A stretch of 64,000 bases of DNA from Moesziomyces globuligerus. Lineage: Eukaryota; Basidiomycota; Ustilaginomycetes; Ustilaginales; Ustilaginaceae. Where the stretch lies: assembly GCA_030849465.1 (NCBI GenBank), contig JARVLF010000016.1, positions 992,001 to 1,056,000 of the forward strand, read 5' to 3'. A model generated the notes under the pieces. The model searched no databases and had not been told where the DNA came from. It saw only the letters and a list, made by a program, of their open reading frames with translations. Of this stretch, positions 56,508 through 64,000 are shown in pieces; position 1 is the first letter of the stretch; the number at the start of each line of letters is the position of its first letter. The position numbers and the translations under genes are program-made.

Positions 56508-57560
56508 CGAGGTGGGTCCGGCGTCCCGATTGTACTGTAGCGCGACAGAGACGCGATTGCTCCGCTTTAGGGTTTTGTCGCTGAGCCTGTTCGGACCTAG
56601 CCCGAACTGCGCAATCGGCCGTTCTTCGCTTCGATGGAGGGAGAGCAACTGGTGGTGATCGTTCAAGCGCGTCTGCTCTGCGTCCGACTGTTTGCGGTGA
56701 GGATGTGAAATGTAAGCGCCCAGACCGCAAACCGAGTACAGTACAGATGTCGGCCAGCGAGTACGTCGTCGGCTGGATGGACCAATGGTGGTGACGAGAA
56801 GCCAAGTCCACCTTGGTCCGTCCGTGGGTGTTGGCGTGCATATTTTCGGTTGAGCCAGCGACCGCCCCTTTTCTCGCCTAGTCGGCTGGGCGTGGACCCT
56901 CTTTCGCATCGGGCAGGACTGGGACCGCTGCACGACGTATGAATTTGCCGAATACGCGCACTTCCGCCGCGGCCGACTCCTCCTCCTCCTCCTCATCTCT
57001 CCCGGGTCTAGCAGTTCCTGGCAATCTTGACTTGCTAAGGGAGATGAAGATTCGACCTAGACAGCGGAAAAGCCGAGACAGTCGGGTCTGGAGACTGCAA
57101 TCACGCCTCGGACACGAGCGTCTCACCCCGGCAGATCATGCTCCTAGCGCGCGACGCGTTGAATTGGCTGGGATGCCGAGTGGAGATCCCACAGCGACGA
57201 AACCTAACAGGTCAGGGCAAGCGCGCACCCTCGTGCGCTCGAGCCTCGCTCAGTCGAGGTGAGCATGTGGAGAAGGCGCAGTCACAGCTTGGACCCTGAG
57301 CTGATTGTGATTTGGCTCCGCCTCCGCCCCTCAGCACAGCGACTGGACCGCTCACCGTCATTCACACAAAGCGCAGCGCTCCATCCTTTCGGTCTTTGAC
57401 TGGGGCCAACACTTGACAGCATCACGAGCAACCCAAAACACCCTTTGCCGCTCATACTTGCCTCCGCGGTGAGATGGCACCGCCCACTTCGCCCCGCCAC
57501 CTGGCTCCGAGCATGCGCCTATCTTGGTGAACGCGCGAGTCCGCTTTTCCCTCAGCCGAC
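56508..57560. other. intergenic: divergent promoter of the orphan gene and ATG2
   Basis: About 1.05 kb between divergent starts. Small ORFs occur on both strands (for example 56939-57262 forward) but have no recognisable domain. A TCCTCC run lies near 56980. No RNA gene is seen. Confidence 0.45.
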
Positions 57561-60500
57561 ATGGCCTCGTACTTCCTTCCCTCCTTCCTCACAGGCTGGG
57601 AGCTGCCTTCTGTGTCCGCGTTTTCGCTCTCGGCCACTCTGCAGAAACGGATCCTCTCCTATCTCCTCAAAAGAACACTCGGCCACTTTGTCCAGGGAGG
57701 CCAACTCGACCCGGCCCAGCTCGATGCCGGTATCGGCAGCGGCAGGATCGAGATTCGCAATGTTCAGCTCGATTCCGCCGCACTGAATCAGCGTCTCACC
57801 TCCCTTCCATTGGAGATCGTGTCTGGCCACATCGCAAAGATCCTCATCCAGCTTCCCGTTCCCAACTTTTGGAGCGGAGAGCTCTCCGTCCAGGTCTCCG
57901 GCATCTCGATACGCTGCGAATCGTCTCCATGCGATGCACCATCAGCAGATGCCCTTGCTGAAACTCTTGCGGCTTCCTTTGCTAGCGCGGCCAGCGAACT
58001 CTTGTTCGACGACCCCGAGGCCCAGGATCTCGAAGAATCGATTCATCAGTCCATTTCTGCCGACGGCCCGCCCGATGCCCAAAACACCGAAGCAGATGAG
58101 CCAGGCTCGCTCATCGCGTCCTATATCGATGCACTGCTCACTCGCCTCAAGGTTGTCGTCGAAAATATTTACGTTGCGCTCCTTTCTGACGACGTCGAGC
58201 TCGCTTTCCGTCTCAAAAGTGCGAACGTGCACAGCTCCAACACCCGTACCGAGCGGCAGCAAGAGGAGTCGACCGCATCGGACGCGGGATCGCCAGGCCC
58301 TTCCAGCTCTCCATCCTCAAATCTTCCGAGCCTCCTCAGCGAGACGACCAGGACGCTCCAACTCCATGGCATTGAGCTTTGGCTCTATGACAGGCGCAAG
58401 GCTGAAGGGAGCGATGGCCAAAGTTCCTCTTCGTCTTCTGACACCTCTTTCGAAGATGGTCAGCCAGCGGACAGACGCTCACCACGAATGGAAATGGACC
58501 AGTCAATCGCCTCTCTTCAGGAATCCTCCGCCAGTCTCTACCAGAGCGCGATCGATGAGTCCGCCACCACCTCCGCCGACTCGGAACAGCCAGCCGACGA
58601 CAAACTCGCTTCAGCTGCGATTGGCAAATCTCTGCACGAGGCTAGAAAAGAGCATCTTCTGTTCAGCATGGGCCAAGAGCCCGTAGTTGTGACATTCAGG
58701 ACGGTCAAAGAACGTCGGCAGGTCCCGGACGTGGCCGCTAGTTCACGCCGCTCTGCACAGCGCCTCGTCCGTACCACAACCACGCTAGACGTCCAGATCG
58801 GCAATGTTGCCTCCTTTCTTTTCATCGAGCATATCGGTCTCTTGATGATACTGGCACGACGTCTCGCACGCAACCTCGAGCACAGCAACGCACAGAATGC
58901 CACGCCAGAGGCTCCGACCAAGCCCTCGAAACCAACCCTTCGATCGTCACCCGCTCGAAGCCTCGAGTTCAGCTGTCGAGTCAGCAGTCTCAACGTCATC
59001 CTGGCATACGATGACCCGAACATCGACAAAGAAGTCATCGGCTCTGTGGATGCCTTCTGGTCGAGGCCGTCTCGCGCTCACCCGGACTTTGGTCACATTC
59101 GCCTGCGCTGCGATGGTCTCGCTGTGCTCTTCACTGGCGACGTCGGCGGCACTGCTGCCACTGCCACACCGGGAAGCATCAATCTCACCGTCGACGATAT
59201 TGGCATGTTCGAACACCTGCCTCAGTATCTCTTTCAGCGTGCCCCAACCGAGGCGTCTCGCGTCCTTCCCATCCTCATTCTCGATCCGAATCTCGTCCGA
59301 GCCTGCGAGTGGGACACTGCAGCAGGAAAGCATCCTCGCCAGGACTATGCAAGTAGCACAGTCGAGGTCTTTGACTGGCGCTTCAGCGTACCACAAGCTA
59401 CGAGCAGCCAAGGCGTGGGCGGACTATCTGCTTTATCTCGAGACTCGCCCAAGGCCGCGCATTTCCGGACATCCGAACCGCGTTCCGCCTCGTCCACAAC
59501 AGGTCCAATAAGTCAGAATCCATACTACCGGGCGGCGTACGGGGAGCGCGGCTGGAAGTTGAAGGCAACGACGTCAAAGGCTTCCAGCTCATCGCCGGGC
59601 CGCTCTCCGGATCCTGCGCAACTCCACGTCAGAGTTTCTGTCACACCACAAGTGACGCAAAGTGGCCGCGGTAGCATCACGGCGTCTCTGGCTCCTGTTC
59701 ATTGCTTTATTGACGCGTCTCTAGCAACTAGGCTGCTGCCTGCTCTGCGCAAGTTCGCCGCGGCGCAGCTCGTAGCCTTGGAAGAGGAAGCCGGACCCAT
59801 CCGCGGCATGGATGAGTCAATCGCAACTCTTGCATCAAGCATCGCCACTGTCCAACCTTCGACATCAGATCTTCTTCGCGACATGGCCGACGAATCGAAT
59901 ACTACTGCTGAGCACGCTGGCTATGACCTCGATGTCAAGATCAGGTTTGTTCGCGCAGAAGTCCGGACACCACAGATCTCTTACAACGCAAGTGCACTCG
60001 CCGGGCGCGACTTGCGCCACGCTAGACAGTTTGGGCTCGAAAGGCGAGCGGGCATCCTCGTTGTCCAGGTGCAAGATCTTGAAGTGCGCTCTCAACCCTC
60101 CTTCGAGGAACGGCAGCGTCCTGGTGTTCGTTTTGCTGCCTCCCGCCAGGCTTCGGCCATTTCGGCGGACAACGGCGCTGTAGTGACTGGCTGCATCTGT
60201 GCAACGAAGGTCTCGGCCTTCCTCGGTCTGCCTGCCGATTCGCGCGCACTCGTGCTTGCATCCATGGATGCGCTCAGCCCAGACGAAGATTCAGCTGGAC
60301 CCTTTTCGTCCCACAGCATGTCGTTGCTTCCGCAAGTCCAATTTTCGCGTGTCTCGACCGACGGTAGCCCCGCAGCGGGAGCTTTGCGCAGCGATCAAGC
60401 GCAGAATCGCTGCACGGTATCTCTGCCGTCGGTCAAAGTCGAGCTCGGCAAGCGGCAGCTCGATTCACTGCAGTACATCGCCGACGACCTGACTCAATGG

Positions 60501-63500
60501 GCGAATCTCTGGAGCACCGATGACCCAGACGACGAACGCTCCGCAGATGCTGAAGGCCTCAAGATCCTGGGCAGCCGCTTTTTCGGCAGCCGAGCTGGCA
60601 TGTCGGCCATCTCTACCAGCACCGACTCGACGGCGACTGCGACTGCTCGGATCAACAGCAGCAATTCCATGCTCCATGCGAGCATCGCCCGAGCATCCAT
60701 CCGCCTCTGGCTTCCCCGCTTGGATGAGGAAGACGGGACTAGAGATACGGGCTCAGGCGTCACGGCCAAGAGCCTGCTTCTTTTGGCCTCGGAATTCGAG
60801 GTGCTTTTGAACAGCGACAATGTCCGAAACACCACGCGGATCGAAGCTCGAGTGCCTGAAATGCAACTCAGCGTCGAGGCAAGAGATGCAGATGACCGCA
60901 TTTCAAGCTCGGTACTCGCAGCACGCACCGTAGAATCGGATCTTGACGCACGCGGCCGCGCCAACATCCTGGTCCTTGTGCTGGAGGCATACACGGAACC
61001 GGGAACGAGCTACAGGGAACAGAATGTCGATGTGGTCGTCGGCGCTGTCACGCTCTCACCGTGCTTCGACCAAGATCTCGTACCCAGGTTGAAGCGGCTT
61101 CTGAAAGCGCCCGCAGGCGTCTTCGAAAACGTCGAGCCAAACGAGGTGACGCGCATCAGCTTGAAGCTCAAAGACTTTTCCCTCTACGTGGCTCCTCCGC
61201 GCACTCAACATCGTGCCGTCCTGTCCATCGATGAGGCATCCGTCAAGACCAAGCTCACGACGCATGCTCCGAAGACGTCTGTCAAGATGGCCCTGGGAAA
61301 TGTGGATCTTTGGGCGATCGAGTCTGAGAGCAGTCTTCCGCCAAAAAGCTCTCCGGCACCCCAGCGAGCGTCTCAGTATTGGGCGTATCGTGGCTATGCT
61401 CGCATCGTGCATGTGCCCGAGAGCAAGGGCAGCATCCATCTGACTTCCATGACCCGGCCCGAGGTGGACGTGAGGATCACCAAGCTTCGCGTCAAAGTGC
61501 AGGCGGCGGCCGACACTCTCGAGGTCGTTACGGGCATCGTCGCCTCGTTGGCGTCCCTGCCACAGGCTTCGCCGTCCAAAGCAGAGGCGAGTGCGATGGG
61601 AAGTACTTCACCAGAAGCACACGACGTAGGCGATCGACTCCATCCGACGCGGCCAGCCTCGAGTGAGGTCTCCCAGCTTTCCGACGCCCACTTCGACAGA
61701 ATGGCCGAGCTGATGTCGGGAATCGAGGACGACGCTTACCGGCACGCCGTGCCTCTGCCTGTGGCAGTCGACCTCGTGGACGACGATGTGCCCTCGGACG
61801 CCACTTTCCTCGGCGCCAAAGGTCGTTACCATCCCGAGATTGTCGAGACGACGCTTGATGCTGACGAGTTCTTCGGCGGCGAGTCGGTGGCTTCCCTCTC
61901 ATTGGCTGCGCCTCGAACGGATACTGTGATTTACGCAGACGACGATGTGACGGTGCGTCTGTTGGACCCGAAGGGCATTCGCCCGGTGCAGGGATACTTT
62001 ACAGATCCTCAACTGCGCCCGCAAGCGGCATCGGCTCTAGGACCGACCGCCAGCTCGGTGCGGGTGCGCGTGAGCGACTTTGATCTGTCGCTGCGCCTGC
62101 ACTCGGGCTACGACTGGGCGACGACGCGCCAGGAGGTGGAACGAGAAGCCAAGCTCGTCCGAAAGCGTTTGCAGAAGATCAAGCAGCTACTGGCGGAAGG
62201 CCAGGTACCAGATGACAGCGTCGAGGCGGCAACGAGCAACCTGCTCGATTCAGTCCACATCAGTCTGCCGCAACTAGCGTCGCAGATGGGCGCAGACGAG
62301 ATGATGCAAGCCGTGCAAGACGAGCTGGGCGATCCATCAGACTCTGAATCGGCCGATGGTGATGATGCAGCTGCCTCGTGGCAGGCGCTACCTGCGCCAC
62401 GGCCGAGTCCCTCATCGTTGCATTCCGGTCCGCGGTCGTCGACCGCTGTGCCACCCTCTGGTCGGCATGCCAAGCTGCAGCGCTCGGCGCGCTCACTGAT
62501 CGACTTTAACTTCCGCGGCCTCGAGGTGGAATTCGACCAAGCCGATACGTCGCAGCCGAGCCACGTTGCGTCGAGGATCGCCGTCGCCGCCCGTCGGTTC
62601 GAGATCATCGACAATATCCGCACTTCGACCTGGCAGACGTTCCTCACCGAGATGCGCGACCAGAACACAGCGCTGCACCGCGATGCGGCGAGCAAGATGG
62701 TGCGGGTCGAGCTGCTGAATGTGCGCCCGCACGGGACCGCGGCGATGGATACGAAGGCGTTCGAAGCACCCGAGGTCAGGCTGAGGGCCAAGCTCTCTCC
62801 GCTCCGCTTGCACGTCGACCAGGACGCGCTGGACTTTTTGAAGAAGTTCTTCACCTTCAAGTCGCCGGGCCGCAAGGACGACACGGCTGAGGTGCCGACC
62901 GGAACGGTGCTGCCATTCATCCAGTTTGCCGAGGTGCTGCCGATCAAGATCAAGCTGGACTACAAGCCGAAGCGCGTGGACTACAACCTGCTGCGGCAGG
63001 GCAAGACGATCGAGATGATGAACTTTTTCCATTTCGAGGGTTCCGAGATGGTGCTACGCCACATTACCCTGCGCGGGATCAGTGGATGGCCGCGCTTGTT
63101 CGACTCGCTCAACGACATTTGGACGCCGGACGTCAAGGCGAACCAGCTGGCGGACTTTTTGTCCGGGCTTGGACCGATCAGGAGTCTGGTCAACGTGGGA
63201 GCAGGATTGGCTGACTTGGTGCTGCTTCCGATCGAGCAGTATCACAAGGATGGGAGGGTGTTGAGGGGTGTTCAGAAGGGAGCGGCGAGCTTTGCCAAGA
63301 GCACTGCGCTCGAGGCGGTGAAGCTGGGGGCGAGGCTGGCGACGGGTACGCAGGTGATTCTGGAGCAGGCGGAGCATATTCTTGGTGGAGAGCTCAGGGA
63401 GACGGTGACGGCGAGGGCGGTGGGACCGGAAGGCGAGCGGGATAGCTATGCGTCGTTGAGCGAAAGCATTATGCTTGGGTCGACGACGGAGACGGGAGCT

Positions 63501-63893
63501 TCTTGGATGCACGAGGCGAGCGGGGGCGAACGTGGAGAAGGGGCGGTGCTAAGCAAGTACGCGATGCAACCCGAAGGTATGCGAGATGCGTTGACGCAGG
63601 CCTACACCGGTCTGACCGAGGGGCTCACCTCAGCAGCCCAAACGATCCTCGCCATCCCGATGGAGGTGTACGAACCCGACCCGACCGATCGTCCAGGCTC
63701 GGCGGCAACAGCGTCCGGGAAACCCGTCGTCAAGGCTGTCCCCATCGCCATCCTCCGAGGCGCCAAAGGCGCCACCACCGCCATCGCAAAAACCATGCAG
63801 GGCGTCCAGGCCTCCCTCGGCGACTCGGACAACGTCCGCGAACGCAAGTACAAGCTCCCAAACCCCCGTCTCAACCCCCGTCGCAACGGATGA
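57561..63893 (+). CDS. ATG2: autophagy-related lipid-transfer protein Atg2
   Basis: A single exon encodes 2110 residues. The N-terminal chorein-type lipid-entry domain covers about residues 1-120 (LQKRILSYLLKRTLGHFVQG, GSGRIEIRNVQLDSAALNQR, PLEIVSGHIAKILIQLPVPN). The middle is a long repeating-groove region with Ser-rich loops. The C-terminal conserved region (about 1790-1960) has EVLPIKIKLDYKPKRVDYNL, ISGWPRLFDSLNDIWTPDVK and GAGLADLVLLPIEQYHKDGR, followed by amphipathic helices (SAAQTILAIPMEVYEPDP, AIAKTMQGVQASLGD). Atg2 bridges ER and phagophore and moves bulk phospholipid for autophagosome growth, working with Atg18 and Atg9. Length fits the family. The ATG opens directly on the conserved N-terminus. 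The gene is complete, ending 107 bases before the window edge. Confidence 0.94.
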   Translation: MASYFLPSFLTGWELPSVSAFSLSATLQKRILSYLLKRTLGHFVQGGQLDPAQLDAGIGSGRIEIRNVQLDSAALNQRLTSLPLEIVSGHIAKILIQLPVPNFWSGELSVQVSGISIRCESSPCDAPSADALAETLAASFASAASELLFDDPEAQDLEESIHQSISADGPPDAQNTEADEPGSLIASYIDALLTRLKVVVENIYVALLSDDVELAFRLKSANVHSSNTRTERQQEESTASDAGSPGPSSSPSSNLPSLLSETTRTLQLHGIELWLYDRRKAEGSDGQSSSSSSDTSFEDGQPADRRSPRMEMDQSIASLQESSASLYQSAIDESATTSADSEQPADDKLASAAIGKSLHEARKEHLLFSMGQEPVVVTFRTVKERRQVPDVAASSRRSAQRLVRTTTTLDVQIGNVASFLFIEHIGLLMILARRLARNLEHSNAQNATPEAPTKPSKPTLRSSPARSLEFSCRVSSLNVILAYDDPNIDKEVIGSVDAFWSRPSRAHPDFGHIRLRCDGLAVLFTGDVGGTAATATPGSINLTVDDIGMFEHLPQYLFQRAPTEASRVLPILILDPNLVRACEWDTAAGKHPRQDYASSTVEVFDWRFSVPQATSSQGVGGLSALSRDSPKAAHFRTSEPRSASSTTGPISQNPYYRAAYGERGWKLKATTSKASSSSPGRSPDPAQLHVRVSVTPQVTQSGRGSITASLAPVHCFIDASLATRLLPALRKFAAAQLVALEEEAGPIRGMDESIATLASSIATVQPSTSDLLRDMADESNTTAEHAGYDLDVKIRFVRAEVRTPQISYNASALAGRDLRHARQFGLERRAGILVVQVQDLEVRSQPSFEERQRPGVRFAASRQASAISADNGAVVTGCICATKVSAFLGLPADSRALVLASMDALSPDEDSAGPFSSHSMSLLPQVQFSRVSTDGSPAAGALRSDQAQNRCTVSLPSVKVELGKRQLDSLQYIADDLTQWANLWSTDDPDDERSADAEGLKILGSRFFGSRAGMSAISTSTDSTATATARINSSNSMLHASIARASIRLWLPRLDEEDGTRDTGSGVTAKSLLLLASEFEVLLNSDNVRNTTRIEARVPEMQLSVEARDADDRISSSVLAARTVESDLDARGRANILVLVLEAYTEPGTSYREQNVDVVVGAVTLSPCFDQDLVPRLKRLLKAPAGVFENVEPNEVTRISLKLKDFSLYVAPPRTQHRAVLSIDEASVKTKLTTHAPKTSVKMALGNVDLWAIESESSLPPKSSPAPQRASQYWAYRGYARIVHVPESKGSIHLTSMTRPEVDVRITKLRVKVQAAADTLEVVTGIVASLASLPQASPSKAEASAMGSTSPEAHDVGDRLHPTRPASSEVSQLSDAHFDRMAELMSGIEDDAYRHAVPLPVAVDLVDDDVPSDATFLGAKGRYHPEIVETTLDADEFFGGESVASLSLAAPRTDTVIYADDDVTVRLLDPKGIRPVQGYFTDPQLRPQAASALGPTASSVRVRVSDFDLSLRLHSGYDWATTRQEVEREAKLVRKRLQKIKQLLAEGQVPDDSVEAATSNLLDSVHISLPQLASQMGADEMMQAVQDELGDPSDSESADGDDAAASWQALPAPRPSPSSLHSGPRSSTAVPPSGRHAKLQRSARSLIDFNFRGLEVEFDQADTSQPSHVASRIAVAARRFEIIDNIRTSTWQTFLTEMRDQNTALHRDAASKMVRVELLNVRPHGTAAMDTKAFEAPEVRLRAKLSPLRLHVDQDALDFLKKFFTFKSPGRKDDTAEVPTGTVLPFIQFAEVLPIKIKLDYKPKRVDYNLLRQGKTIEMMNFFHFEGSEMVLRHITLRGISGWPRLFDSLNDIWTPDVKANQLADFLSGLGPIRSLVNVGAGLADLVLLPIEQYHKDGRVLRGVQKGAASFAKSTALEAVKLGARLATGTQVILEQAEHILGGELRETVTARAVGPEGERDSYASLSESIMLGSTTETGASWMHEASGGERGEGAVLSKYAMQPEGMRDALTQAYTGLTEGLTSAAQTILAIPMEVYEPDPTDRPGSAATASGKPVVKAVPIAILRGAKGATTAIAKTMQGVQASLGDSDNVRERKYKLPNPRLNPRRNG

Positions 63894-64000
63894 GCCCAAC
63901 GGCTTCAGAGAATCGAGCTTATTGCCTCACGATGCTGTTCAGCCCCAATTTCCACTCGATCAGACGAGTGCAAGGCTGCCTGTATATTTGCGCAAAGAAG

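Noticed and set aside
1..64000. secondary-metabolite or effector gene cluster
   Set aside because: No polyketide synthase, non-ribosomal peptide synthetase, terpene synthase or run of small secreted proteins was found; the ligase, oxygenase and oxidase genes are scattered among housekeeping genes.

Overview
This window looks like nuclear DNA of a GC-rich, gene-dense basidiomycete, most likely a smut-type fungus (Ustilaginomycotina). The evidence is eukaryotic protein families (signal recognition particle, GINS, autophagy, phospholipid-flippase subunit), short GT..AG introns of roughly 50 to 120 bases, mostly intronless long genes with serine-, alanine- and arginine-rich disordered tails, and a fungal betaine-lipid synthase. 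The species assignment is inference from style and content, not a database match.

Layout. 1-4.4 kb: a possible gene end at the left edge, then three small intron-rich genes: cytochrome c oxidase subunit VIIa-type (+), Maf-type nucleotide pyrophosphatase (-) and a peroxisomal D-amino-acid oxidase (-). 4.7-14.4 kb: PP4 regulatory subunit 3 (-), the U3 snoRNP protein Utp12/Dip2 (+) and a GT15 mannosyltransferase (-). 15-21.8 kb: a zinc-finger protein (+), a 2-oxoglutarate/Fe(II) oxygenase (-) and betaine-lipid synthase Bta1 (-). 23.7-32.2 kb: SRP68 (+), an intron-containing tRNA-Arg(UCU), a myo-inositol-type transporter (+), a Tvp38 family membrane protein (-) and GINS subunit Psf2 (+). 32.6-40.4 kb: a 2600-residue Bem2-like RhoGAP (-). 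42.9-47.9 kb: a 4CL-like acyl-CoA ligase (+), an NTF2-like-domain protein (+) and Cdc50/Lem3 (-). 49-64 kb: a TBC-domain Rab GAP (+), a large unrecognised disordered protein (-) and the lipid-transfer autophagy protein Atg2 (+).

I see no CRISPR array, transposon, rRNA, prophage or obvious biosynthetic cluster. The genes are mainly housekeeping. Several concern membranes and polarity (Bem2, Cdc50, TBC GAP, Atg2, Tvp38, Bta1, inositol transporter), but they are interspersed on both strands and nothing shows co-regulation.

The least ordinary items are an orphan protein with one ordered island in a disordered chain, a degenerate hydrolase/NTF2-like protein, an atypical zinc-finger protein, the concentration of introns in the first 4.4 kb, several promoter-proximal tandem repeats, and a tRNA-like fragment beside the tRNA gene. 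I did not find a convincing new biological system.
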